Positions 27,230-35,721 of a stretch of DNA of 64,000 nucleotides are shown here, in pieces. The first letter of the stretch is position 1. Every line of letters starts with the position of its first letter. The stretch is from Clostridium sp. (GTDB lineage Bacteria > Bacteroidota > Bacteroidia > Bacteroidales > Muribaculaceae), in the NCBI GenBank assembly GCA_023663805.1, contig JAMPGR010000001.1:999807-1063806 (forward strand), in the 5' to 3' direction. A program made the translations under genes and the position numbers. The notes beneath the pieces were generated by a model. That model did not search any database, was not told the origin of the DNA, and saw only the letters and a list, made by a program, of their open reading frames with translations.

Positions 27230-27307
27230 ATGAGTATCCTGTTGGCAGCAGTCTGTTTCGTCGCCTGGCTCGGCCAAGCCCTCCGCGACGGCGGCAAAAT
27301 CAAATGA
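27230..27307 (+). CDS. Putative 25-residue membrane peptide
   Basis: ATG to TGA encodes a 25-residue peptide: MSILLAAVCFVAWLG, then a short polar tail 'QALRDGGKIK'. One hydrophobic helix with a positively charged C-terminus is typical of small membrane proteins. Support comes from the composition and from a consensus promoter 54 nt upstream with no other use. No relative is known to me, and the ORF is short enough to be chance. Confidence 0.4.
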   Translation: MSILLAAVCFVAWLGQALRDGGKIK

Positions 27308-27395
27308 TAATACTAAAAGTGCACTATACTTAATCATTAGCATATTATGGACCAATCTTTCTTCGAAGTTATATGACGCCAATCAAAAAAATATG

Positions 27396-27403
27396 TAACT
27401 TTG
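27396..27403 (+). promoter_or_regulatory. -7 promoter box for the restriction-modification operon
   Basis: TAACTTTG followed by C fits TAnnTTTG. It implies a leader of roughly 125 nt before the endonuclease gene, unusually long for this window. Confidence 0.55.
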
Positions 27404-27538
27404 CACGAAATAAAAGACTCTAGAAGCATTGCCCTTTAATTAGACTCAACATCAGATGCAAACTAACAGATATCCCCAACGCAGTTTTTGACAGGTTTGA
27501 TTAGTTGTCAGCATGTAAAATTTAAGTAATCGTTAATA

Positions 27539-28999
27539 ATGAAAAACGTTGAATATTATGATGATTCTTTTGATAAGCAGAACCCAATATCAATCTACAA
27601 TTATAGTAGACATTTGATTGGGCAGTCATTGCATTCTTTATTGGGGGAAATGGTTGTAGATCATATGCGGAAAGGAAAAGGTGGTCTTGGTCAAATGGTC
27701 GAAGACTTATTTTTCAAATATGAAATAAATTCCAATAGAGACGCAGACTTCGCTGACGCACATGTAGAACTTAAATGTACTCCTTTATTAAAGTCAAAAG
27801 AAGACAGTTCATTCCGTATTAAAGAACGACTCGTCTGTACTATGATAGACTATTTTGAGATAGTGAATACGCCTTTTGAAGATTCTCATTTAATTTCAAA
27901 ATGCCAATTAATGCTATTGTTGTTCTATCTACATGTTAGTGGAAATGCAATATATGATTACGAATTCATTTTTAGAATTCTTTGGCAACTACCAGAGAAA
28001 GATTTAATTTTGATAAAGAAAGACTACGAAACGATTGCTGATAAGGTAAGACGTGGCGAAGCTCATTTACTCTCTGAAGGTGATACGATATATTTGGGAG
28101 CGTGTCGTAAGGGTCGTAAGGGTGATAAACTTCAAAGTCAGCCATACTCTGAAATTAAGGCGAACAAACGGGCATTCAGCCTTAAGCAGTCATATATGCG
28201 TTACATACTTAGTCACGTCATAGAATCAGGCAAGAGTCATTATACTAATTATATCGAAGTTGAAAAACCGAAATTTGAACTTGTTTCAAGTGAAGAATTG
28301 CTTCAAAATACTCTTGAAGATATTCTCTTAAAGCGATTTGAACCCTATATAGGTAAAAACTATGTTCAAATTTGCGATATGCTTGGTATAGATGCGTACC
28401 AATCAAAAAGTAAATATGCTGATGTCAGTTCTTTAATCGCTTCCAATTCGGTTAGCAAGCGATTAAATACTTCAGAGGAATTTATTAAATCTGGAATTAT
28501 TATGAAAACTATTCGTCTCCAGAAGAATGGAATGCCAAAGGAATCAATGTCTTTCAAAAATATAGATTATATCGAAATATATGATAATGATAACTGGACT
28601 GACTCTGAAACATATGAAGTCTTTACAAATAGGTTTATGTTTGTAGTATTTAAGCCGGTTTTGGGAGAAGATATTACCTACTATAATTATAAAACAAAAC
28701 GCGAGGTATCTGAACAATCCTATATTCTTGATTCAGTATTCTTTTGGACTATGCCTCCAGAAGATTTAACTTTAGCCAAAGAATATTGGGAAAGCATCAG
28801 ACATGCCGTACTTTCAAACAATATTATACCCGAGGCGTTTTGGTGCATTGGAGACCATAAAAAATTCCATGTAAGGTCTAAAGCAAAGTTGAAAAGCGAC
28901 AAGGCAGTTAATCCTAATGGTGGATTATGCGATAAATATTGTTATTGGTTTAATGCAGAATATGTTAAAGAAATAATTGATTCAAACAGCGTAAAATGA
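27539..28999 (+). CDS. Sau3AI-like type II restriction endonuclease
   Basis: The 486-residue protein resembles Sau3AI, a MutH-fold enzyme cutting GATC. Shared marks: the PD-(D/E)xK core 'DADFADAHVELKCTP' (acidic residue near 70, E77, K79), 'KERLVCTMIDYFE', 'GEAHLLSEGDTIYLGAC', and 'QPYSEIKANKRAFSLKQSYM'. The second half resembles the allosteric MutH-like lobe of Sau3AI. Codon use is AT-rich, unlike the neighbouring ATPase and SbcC, indicating acquisition. It precedes its methyltransferase with a 4-bp overlap. Specificity for GATC is inferred from family only. Confidence 0.88.
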   Translation: MKNVEYYDDSFDKQNPISIYNYSRHLIGQSLHSLLGEMVVDHMRKGKGGLGQMVEDLFFKYEINSNRDADFADAHVELKCTPLLKSKEDSSFRIKERLVCTMIDYFEIVNTPFEDSHLISKCQLMLLLFYLHVSGNAIYDYEFIFRILWQLPEKDLILIKKDYETIADKVRRGEAHLLSEGDTIYLGACRKGRKGDKLQSQPYSEIKANKRAFSLKQSYMRYILSHVIESGKSHYTNYIEVEKPKFELVSSEELLQNTLEDILLKRFEPYIGKNYVQICDMLGIDAYQSKSKYADVSSLIASNSVSKRLNTSEEFIKSGIIMKTIRLQKNGMPKESMSFKNIDYIEIYDNDNWTDSETYEVFTNRFMFVVFKPVLGEDITYYNYKTKREVSEQSYILDSVFFWTMPPEDLTLAKEYWESIRHAVLSNNIIPEAFWCIGDHKKFHVRSKAKLKSDKAVNPNGGLCDKYCYWFNAEYVKEIIDSNSVK

Positions 29000-30336
29000 G
29001 CGAATATATTGAAATTTCAGATAACGTTTTATGTGAACCCCTGGTGGCGTATAGTAGAAAATGCCACCAACTTTCCTTGTTCCCAGATGAGCCAATAGCC
29101 GTTACAGACGGTGACCTTAGGGTTATTGAATTATTTGCAGGTGTAGGTGGATTTAGAATAGGACTTGAACGTGCCTCTAACCATTTTAAAACTGTTTGGA
29201 GTAATCAATGGGAACCTTCAACAAAACGTCAAGACGCATCGAACATCTATAGCAAGAGGTTTGGCTCAGCAGGACATTCCAATACAGATATAGCCACAGT
29301 TGATGCTGAAGATATCCCGGACTCAGATATTTTAGTTGGCGGATTTCCTTGTCAGGACTATTCGATTGCCACAACACTTAAACGGTCAGGGGGTATAGAA
29401 GGTAAAAAAGGTGTCCTTTGGTGGCAGATTCATCGTATTCTGAAGGATCATAGAAATCCCCCTAAATATCTTATACTCGAGAATGTCGATCGTCTGCTTG
29501 GCTCTCCTGCTTCTCAGCGTGGCAGAGATTTTGCAATTATTCTGGCATCATTATCGGATTTAGGCTATCGCGTCGAATGGCGAGTTATTAATGCAGCAGA
29601 GTATGGTATGCCTCAACGCCGTCGTAGAACATATATGTTTGCATTCAAAGAATATACCACTTTTTCTGATATGTTAGAAAGGCCGAAAGATTGGCTTTAT
29701 AAAGATGGTGTGATGGCGCAAGCGTTTCCAATTGTTCAAGATAACATTACTCCATCTCATTTTACAATCAATGGGGATTTGAAACAGGTTTCTGACTCCT
29801 TTAATAAAGGAAAATCTATATCCCCTTTCAAAAATAGTGGTATAATGATTAATCGAGAGGTATACACAATACAGTCAACGCCAAATTATAATGGTCCATA
29901 CGTTACTCTTGGTGATATCTTGGTACCTGACTCGAATGTTCCTGATGAATTTTTCATTAATGATTCAGATGTAACAAAATGGCAGTATGCTAAGGGCGGA
30001 AAGTCAGAAAAACGTGTAAATAAGACAACAGGCTATGAATATAACTACTCAGAGGGAGCTATGGCTTTCCCTGATAGCCTTGATAAACCTTCACGTACAA
30101 TTATAACTGGTGAAGGGGGAGCGGCCCCATCCCGATTCAAACATGTGATATTAACAGAGTCAGGTAGATATCGCAGGCTTGTCCCAATAGAACTAGAAAG
30201 ACTTAATATGTTTCCGGACAACCATACCGAGGGTGCATCCGATATGCGTCGAGCATTTCTTATGGGAAACGCTTTGGTCACGGGCATAGTGGAACGTATC
30301 GGTATACAGTTTATGAAACAATTAGTTGCTGATTAG
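28996..30336 (+). CDS. DNA (cytosine-5) methyltransferase of the Sau3AI-like system
   Basis: This C5-methyltransferase protects host DNA from the upstream endonuclease. Motif I 'VIELFAGVGGFRIGLE', the catalytic motif IV 'GGFPCQDYS' (Cys nucleophile), motif VI 'LILENVDRLL', motif VIII 'RRRRTYMFAF' and motif X 'MGNALVTGIVERIG' are all visible in order, with a ~170-residue target-recognition region between VIII and X. At 446 residues it is normal-sized. The start overlaps the endonuclease stop, so both are translated from one transcript. It is AT-rich like its partner. Confidence 0.93.
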   Translation: MSEYIEISDNVLCEPLVAYSRKCHQLSLFPDEPIAVTDGDLRVIELFAGVGGFRIGLERASNHFKTVWSNQWEPSTKRQDASNIYSKRFGSAGHSNTDIATVDAEDIPDSDILVGGFPCQDYSIATTLKRSGGIEGKKGVLWWQIHRILKDHRNPPKYLILENVDRLLGSPASQRGRDFAIILASLSDLGYRVEWRVINAAEYGMPQRRRRTYMFAFKEYTTFSDMLERPKDWLYKDGVMAQAFPIVQDNITPSHFTINGDLKQVSDSFNKGKSISPFKNSGIMINREVYTIQSTPNYNGPYVTLGDILVPDSNVPDEFFINDSDVTKWQYAKGGKSEKRVNKTTGYEYNYSEGAMAFPDSLDKPSRTIITGEGGAAPSRFKHVILTESGRYRRLVPIELERLNMFPDNHTEGASDMRRAFLMGNALVTGIVERIGIQFMKQLVAD

Positions 30337-30361
30337 AGTGTGCGAACAAAATTATACGAAA

Positions 30362-30404
30362 CTGCCCCGGAGGGGCGTCGGGACGGGGACGGGCTCCGGG
30401 GCAG
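30362..30404. terminator. GC-rich hairpin between convergent genes
   Basis: CTGCCCCGGAG pairs with CTCCGGGGCAG (11 bp) around a G-rich 21-nt loop, 25 nt after the methyltransferase stop and 74 nt before the end of the convergent gene. The stem is strong but no T-run follows, so termination is a guess. Confidence 0.4.
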
Positions 30405-30477
30405 GAAGGTAAGATGATTTGACTTGTTGTTATGTGTGTCTCATGGTCTTTTTTGTTGCGTCTGTCGGCGTTGCCGG

Positions 30478-30894
30478 TCAACTTTTCAGACGATCGGCGA
30501 GGTTATGGGCGGCGTTCGCTCCTTTTTCGAGAGCGTCGGCCGTAAAGCCTTTGACGCGGTCGAGGATTTCGGATCCTTTCTCGACGGCCTGGTCTTTCAG
30601 GTCTGAGGCACGATCTTTCGCGACATCGAGTTGATCGGCAGCCCGGTCTTTCAGATCGGCCAGGCGGTCGGAAGCCTGGTCGCGAAGGGTGTTGGCCTGT
30701 GACTTCATGTCGGCAATGCGGTCAGAAGCCTGGTCTTTCAGGTCGGCTACCTTGGCGTTGACGGTCTGGCGAGCGCTCTCGGCGGCATCCTGTACGGAGG
30801 TTCTGGCGGCTTCCGCACTGACTTTGGCTGCTTCTTTACTTATCTGGGCCGCAACCTGAGCCTGCTGTTGAAGGTCTTGTGTATTCGTTGTCAT
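30478..30894 (-). CDS. Amphipathic 11-mer repeat protein (apolipoprotein/LEA-like)
   Basis: The 138-residue protein has no signal peptide and is almost entirely Ala/Asp/Lys/Gln. It is built of 11-residue amphipathic units such as 'DQASDRIADMK', 'DQASDRLADLK' and 'DRASDLKDQAV'. This pattern (apolipoprotein A/E, YtxH-like, LEA group 3) forms long helices that bind membranes or protect proteins in stress. A specific function cannot be assigned. A related repeat lipoprotein lies on the other side of sbcCD. It is a single gene. Confidence 0.75.
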   Translation of the reverse strand: MTTNTQDLQQQAQVAAQISKEAAKVSAEAARTSVQDAAESARQTVNAKVADLKDQASDRIADMKSQANTLRDQASDRLADLKDRAADQLDVAKDRASDLKDQAVEKGSEILDRVKGFTADALEKGANAAHNLADRLKS

Positions 30895-30962
30895 AGTTGT
30901 TTGAATTTTGGTTCGCTATAGGAACAACCATGAAGACCAAAGGGTTGATTAAAAGATGTTAA

Positions 30963-33770
30963 TTATTGTGTATGGACTATGACGCGCGAGAGGGCGGGGG
31001 ATTCGCGGACGACGTTGATGTGGCAGGGGATACGCTCGCGGAGTTCGGCGACATGGCTGATCAGGCCTACGCGCCCGCGGCCGATGCTGTGGAGCCTCTC
31101 GAGGGTGTCCATGACATTTGCCAGGATCTCCGGGGAGAGTGTGCCGAATCCCTCGTCGATAAAGAGTATGTCGGAGCCATCGTCGCCGCCACGGAGATCG
31201 GCGAGGGCGAGAGCCAGCGCGAGCGACGCCATGAAACTTTCGCCGCCGGAGAGGATCGACGAGGGCTGGGGCTCGCTGGGGCGATAACTGTCCCTGACCA
31301 TAATAACGAGGCTGCCGGGATTGCTCGTCAGTTGGTAGCGGTCGGTGAAGCAGGTCAGGTAGCGGTTGGCGCTGACAAGGAGCGCCTCGAGGATGAAACT
31401 CTGGGCGACGGCGCGGAATTTCGCACCTTCCTGATCTCCAAGCAACTGATAGATTGATGTCCACTTTTCGAGATCTGCAGCCGCTTTCTCTGCGGCTGCC
31501 ATCCGGAAGGAGAACTCAGACTGTTTCTTTTTATCCTCGTCGAGAATACCGACTAGTTTGCCGATTGCCTCGGCCGTATCAGAGATTTGACGGTCGAATT
31601 CTGCGATGGTTTCTTTCAATTGTATGATTGTCACCTCCGGTTCGATAGCGGGCTTTTTCGAGAGATGTTCCTTCAGTTGGGCAGAGAAGGTCTCGATTTC
31701 GATACGAACACGTTTCTCGCTGTCGAGAATCGCGTCGACCGCCGACCGCCGCCTGATCATCTCCGCCTGGTCGAGCGATGCGAGCAATGCGAGAGTTTCT
31801 TCAGTCATCCCTTCAGCCGACTGGAGATAACTGTCGAGCAATTCGGCTATTTGACGGAGATTCTCCTCGAAAACAACGAGATTCGATTGCCAAGCCGCCA
31901 TTTTCTTCTCCGCTTCAACTGTCGCGGCGCTGGCGGTTGTCGACTGTGTTGTTTTGTTTTGATGGTCCTTCCGGACTTTTTTCAGTTGTTTGTCGAGCGT
32001 TTCTGCCTGGTCGAGGCGCTGGTTGACTGCCTCTATAAGTTTCTTCAGTTCGGCACGGCGTCCGGCGACGAGAGCGGGGATGTCTGGTTGGCCGGAGAAT
32101 CCGGCTTCTTCGATCTGTTTAGCAACAGAAGATGCCGATTTCTCATTTTGTTTACGGATGGTTTCAATTCGTGTGACAGTCTCAGCCAACTGTTTAGCGG
32201 CCGATATACGGGTTTTCTTCAGCGATTTCAGTTCGACGACGAGTTCGTTTCTCAGCGCTTCGGCCCGTTCTTTTTCGAGACGCCGAGGCTCGAGAATCGA
32301 CTGGAAAAATTCATCGCGGACGACTCCGACAATCTGCGAACCGCAAACCGGGCAGATATCGCCGGCGCTGAGACGGGCACGGATCTCGGACACATGCTGG
32401 TCGACAGACAGTTCTGCCTTTTCATATGCCTCCTTAGCCTTGAGCCATTCCTCTTCGGCTTTACGAATCGGTTCTGTCAGACTGTCGATTTTCGCGTCGA
32501 TCTGCCGGAGATCGTTTTCCTGACGACTGCGTGATGCTTCGTTCTCTCCGAGGTTCCGTCGGTTCGATTCGAGAAGAGTAAGACTGCTCTGGAGTTCGCC
32601 GAGTTTACGATCCTCTTCGTTGAATTTCTTCGAATCGGCTATAAGCAGCGGGCGGCCAATCTGCTCGAGTTCTCCGGCGAGAGCGTCGACCATTTCGGCC
32701 GACTTTCGGAGTTCTTCGGCCGCAATCTTTTCTACAGCGCGGGCTTCATCGAGACGCGACGAGAGCGACTGTTCGAGGCGCCGATGGCCGGCAACGCGTT
32801 TTTCGGCGGCGAATTTTTCGGACAGGAAACGACGTCCGTCGGCCGAGCGTTCATAGCGGTCGAGTTCGTCGCGGCTGGCGATAAATTCCGGGGAGGTTAG
32901 TCTGCGGACGATATCCTGCAATTCTTCGTTCTTCTTTTCAAGACTGGCAGCCATATTAAGGCGTGTTTCGAGCCATCCGGCTGCCTCGGCCGTTTCCGCG
33001 CGACGGTCAGTCAGAGTTCTCTTCAACTCATTTTTTTCGCGTATCTGCCGGAGTGTTTCCTCGCGCAATCCCTCACTCAGGAGTGTAACCGAAGCGACTT
33101 CGCTTTTTTTCTCTTCGTAGATTCGCGACAGGGTGTTGTATCGCACGGCAATCCGCCGTCCGATTTCGGAGTAGATTTCCGTACCGGTCAGTTTCTCGAG
33201 AATGGCCGATTTGTCGCGTCGCTGGCTCTTTAGAAATTTAGTGAACTCCCCCTGGGCGAGCATAATTGTACGACAGAATTGATCGTAACTCAGACCGGTC
33301 AGCTCGACAATCTTACGATCAATTTCCCCTTTGCGCGTTTCGGAATAACTGCCGGAGGTCTCGCTCAGAGACCGTTCTTCGTCCTGAAGCCGTTTGTCGG
33401 GTTTGTTATGAGAGCGGTGGATGTGCCACTTGGCAAGATATTCTCTGCCATCGTCGGCATCGAATGTCAGGGTGACACCTCCCTGACCGGCACCGCGGCG
33501 AAGCAACTGGCCGTTATCGGAGGAATACTGTTTGTCGCGGGCGCTGACCGTCGAATCGTAGAGGTCGATTTCCTCTTTCGGTGTCGAGTCCATTCGGGGT
33601 GTCTTCCCATAGAGTGCCAGACATATCGCGTCGAGGATCGTGCTTTTCCCCGCGCCGGTCTCGCCGCAGATCAGGAATATAGGTGCGCCACCGAGTATTT
33701 CGCCAGAGAAATCGATATCAGCCTCTTCGATCGAGGCGAGGTTCTTTATAGTCAGTTGTTTCAGTTTCAT
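30963..33770 (-). CDS. sbcC: Exonuclease SbcCD subunit C
   Basis: This SMC/Rad50-like ATPase, with SbcD, cleaves DNA hairpins and ends, protecting the chromosome from palindromes and stalled forks. N-terminal Walker A is 'GETGAGKS' (about residues 36-43). Two long coiled coils flank the zinc-hook CPVC (about 473-476). The ABC signature 'LSGGESFMASLALALALADL' and Walker B 'DILFIDEGFG' are at the C-terminus. The start at MKLKQLTIKN lies 1 nt after the sbcD stop. A GTG 9 nt upstream would overlap sbcD. Length (935 residues) is normal. Confidence 0.95.
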   Translation of the reverse strand: MKLKQLTIKNLASIEEADIDFSGEILGGAPIFLICGETGAGKSTILDAICLALYGKTPRMDSTPKEEIDLYDSTVSARDKQYSSDNGQLLRRGAGQGGVTLTFDADDGREYLAKWHIHRSHNKPDKRLQDEERSLSETSGSYSETRKGEIDRKIVELTGLSYDQFCRTIMLAQGEFTKFLKSQRRDKSAILEKLTGTEIYSEIGRRIAVRYNTLSRIYEEKKSEVASVTLLSEGLREETLRQIREKNELKRTLTDRRAETAEAAGWLETRLNMAASLEKKNEELQDIVRRLTSPEFIASRDELDRYERSADGRRFLSEKFAAEKRVAGHRRLEQSLSSRLDEARAVEKIAAEELRKSAEMVDALAGELEQIGRPLLIADSKKFNEEDRKLGELQSSLTLLESNRRNLGENEASRSRQENDLRQIDAKIDSLTEPIRKAEEEWLKAKEAYEKAELSVDQHVSEIRARLSAGDICPVCGSQIVGVVRDEFFQSILEPRRLEKERAEALRNELVVELKSLKKTRISAAKQLAETVTRIETIRKQNEKSASSVAKQIEEAGFSGQPDIPALVAGRRAELKKLIEAVNQRLDQAETLDKQLKKVRKDHQNKTTQSTTASAATVEAEKKMAAWQSNLVVFEENLRQIAELLDSYLQSAEGMTEETLALLASLDQAEMIRRRSAVDAILDSEKRVRIEIETFSAQLKEHLSKKPAIEPEVTIIQLKETIAEFDRQISDTAEAIGKLVGILDEDKKKQSEFSFRMAAAEKAAADLEKWTSIYQLLGDQEGAKFRAVAQSFILEALLVSANRYLTCFTDRYQLTSNPGSLVIMVRDSYRPSEPQPSSILSGGESFMASLALALALADLRGGDDGSDILFIDEGFGTLSPEILANVMDTLERLHSIGRGRVGLISHVAELRERIPCHINVVRESPALSRVIVHTQ

Positions 33771-33771
33771 C

Positions 33772-34974
33772 CTATTCACCTTTTTCTTCGTTAATTTCCG
33801 ACAGAATGCTTTCTATAAGCGCCGTCATTCCGGCAGTTTTCTCTTCGCTGTATCCGCGCGAGCGGAAAAATCGACCGACGATCTCGAGAGGGGAGGCCTC
33901 GACGAATTCGGCGGTTGTCACCGCTCTGACAGTAGTGCCTTCGGCCGGTTCCTCCTGGAGCCTCGTATATTTTATCGTCGAGAACCGGCAGCGCTTGTCT
34001 CTCGCCTTCGCGGCGGCCTGCTCGGTCGCGTCAAGCGGCAGGTCATCCTCCTGGGCGACATTCAGGCGGAGGTAGCATTCCTTTTCGGGGTCGAACTTCG
34101 AGAGCCGCTTCAGGGCGGTCTTGAAGTCGGCAGCCTCGTCGGGGAAGGTCACCATCGGACGAATCCCGCAGATTTCGACCCGCTCGATTACGGGATCGGC
34201 GCGACGGGTGACCGAGACGATGTTGACGCCGTGGCTGTCACCCTCGTCGAAGCCGACAGCGATCGGTGTTCCGCAGTATGAGATACGCCCCCGGTCGAAG
34301 GACTGCCAGCGGTGGATATGTCCGAGGGCGACATAGTCGAACTCGCGACCGAAGGTGTCGCGGTCCGTCGCGTCGACTCCGCCGGCGGCGAAGATGCGGT
34401 GGCCGGTCGAGTCGGTTCCGGCGACGGTCAGATGGGCCATCACGACGACCGGCCGGTCGTCGGTATTGATTTCCGCCACTTGCTCCGCAATCTGATCGAA
34501 GAAGGCTTTCTCCGGACTGACCTCCTCCCGGGCCGGTTTTGGCATGAAGGCGCGGTTGACGAAGGGGACAGCCGCGATATATCCTTTGTCTCCGACGGCG
34601 ACAATATGGTCGCTGAAGTCGCAGCGGCCGTCGGCACCGCGGCTGACACCGCCGAGCACATAAACCCCCATCGACCTCCAGAGACGCCGGTCGATGTCGA
34701 TTCGCGAAGCGCTGTCGTGGTTTCCGGCTGTGACGACGATAGTCATTCGGGGAAGTCGGGAGTGGAGGTCGAGGAGCCATTCCTTGAACATGCGCGAGAT
34801 CGACGCCGAAGGGGAGGAGATGTCGAAGAGGTCGCCGCTGACGACCATCGCGTCGACATCGGCTTCCCCGGCGATGCGGCCGATCTGGTCGAGCATGTCG
34901 GCGAACTCGTCGCGGCGGTCGTAGCCGTAGAACTGCTGACCGAGGTGCCAGTCGGAGGTGTGGAGTATTTTCAT
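33772..34974 (-). CDS. sbcD: Exonuclease SbcCD subunit D
   Basis: This Mre11-type nuclease has 'LHTSDWHLGQ', 'VVSGDLFD', 'TAGNHDSASRID' and 'VALGHIHRWQS', the phosphodiesterase motifs that hold two Mn ions. With SbcC it forms the hairpin-cleaving nuclease. It is 400 residues long with the usual C-terminal SbcC-binding region. It is first in the sbcDC operon, has its own promoter box, and a terminator of the upstream lipoprotein gene abuts that promoter. Confidence 0.96.
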   Translation of the reverse strand: MKILHTSDWHLGQQFYGYDRRDEFADMLDQIGRIAGEADVDAMVVSGDLFDISSPSASISRMFKEWLLDLHSRLPRMTIVVTAGNHDSASRIDIDRRLWRSMGVYVLGGVSRGADGRCDFSDHIVAVGDKGYIAAVPFVNRAFMPKPAREEVSPEKAFFDQIAEQVAEINTDDRPVVVMAHLTVAGTDSTGHRIFAAGGVDATDRDTFGREFDYVALGHIHRWQSFDRGRISYCGTPIAVGFDEGDSHGVNIVSVTRRADPVIERVEICGIRPMVTFPDEAADFKTALKRLSKFDPEKECYLRLNVAQEDDLPLDATEQAAAKARDKRCRFSTIKYTRLQEEPAEGTTVRAVTTAEFVEASPLEIVGRFFRSRGYSEEKTAGMTALIESILSEINEEKGE

Positions 34975-35001
34975 TTTTGCGGAGTTTCAGGTTAAACACC
35001 G

Positions 35002-35009
35002 CAAATATA
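35002..35009 (-). promoter_or_regulatory. -7 promoter box for sbcDC
   Basis: TATATTTG followed by C on the minus strand, 27 nt upstream of the sbcD start, fits TAnnTTTG. It directly follows the U-run of the preceding terminator. Confidence 0.6.
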
Positions 35010-35017
35010 CGAAAAAA

Positions 35018-35039
35018 TCTCCCGGAAACAACCGGGAGA
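35018..35039 (-). terminator. Terminator of the 35073-35633 lipoprotein gene
   Basis: TCTCCCGG and CCGGGAGA form an 8-bp stem with a 6-nt loop. On the minus strand it is followed by a T6 run, the classic intrinsic terminator form. Confidence 0.8.
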
Positions 35040-35072
35040 CAGGTCGGGATCGATTATGATATGGCTTTTCTG

Positions 35073-35633
35073 TCAGTTGAAAATTTCTTTCGCTTTGTCG
35101 CCTACGCTGCGGGCGGCGTCGGAGGCTTTGTCGCCTACTTTTTCGGCGGCACCTTTGACGGCATCTTTACCGGTCTGGACGGCGTCGGAGACTTTTTCCC
35201 TGCCGGTCTGAACCGCGCCGGAGACCGCATCTTTTGTACGCGACACAATCGTGTCGCTCTTCGATACAACGCTGTCTCCGACTTCCGATACAAACGATTC
35301 GGAGGATTCAACGGCGGTAGCGGCCGCACTCTTGATCACACCCTCGACTGATTTGAAACTGTCGAGCATGCCGGGGTCGCGTTCCTGGACGACGGGCATG
35401 ACCTGGTCGAGGTAGGCCCGGGCGGAGTCGAGTTTGTTCTCGTCGGCGAGTTGGGCGGCGTGGATTTTGGCGGCCTCGATATAGAGTTTCAGGCTGTCGG
35501 CGTTTTTTGTGGTCTTGATTTTTTCGGCGAGGCCGACGGGGTCGATATCCTCGACTTTCGAGCGCTCGGTCGATGAACAGGAGGCGAATATGCCGACTAA
35601 AGATATAGCGGCTACGATAAACATTTTCTTCAT
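35073..35633 (-). CDS. Lipoprotein with amphipathic helical repeats
   Basis: Starting at MKKMFIVAAIS gives a lipobox 'GIFASC' (Cys near residue 19). An upstream in-frame start would bury the signal. The mature N-terminal half (to ~110) is helical and tetratricopeptide-like ('DSARAYLDQVMPVV'). The second half is built of Lys/Asp/Ala/Val repeats ('GREKVSDAVQTGKDAVKG', 'DKASDAARSVGDKAKE'), again apolipoprotein/LEA-like. It is probably a periplasmic or outer-membrane stress lipoprotein, function unknown. It is a single gene ending at a strong terminator. Confidence 0.78.
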   Translation of the reverse strand: MKKMFIVAAISLVGIFASCSSTERSKVEDIDPVGLAEKIKTTKNADSLKLYIEAAKIHAAQLADENKLDSARAYLDQVMPVVQERDPGMLDSFKSVEGVIKSAAATAVESSESFVSEVGDSVVSKSDTIVSRTKDAVSGAVQTGREKVSDAVQTGKDAVKGAAEKVGDKASDAARSVGDKAKEIFN

Positions 35634-35721
35634 ATTCCAGTCATTAATTGTTCTGTGTAGTAACAAACCTACATGGCAGTTTGTTCAAAAAATAAGGACC
35701 GCGCCGGATGGAGGGAGGGTA

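Noticed and set aside
27539..30336. Restriction-modification genes as part of a larger defence island or prophage
   Set aside because: No integrase, phage or other defence genes flank them, and the neighbours are housekeeping or transport genes.
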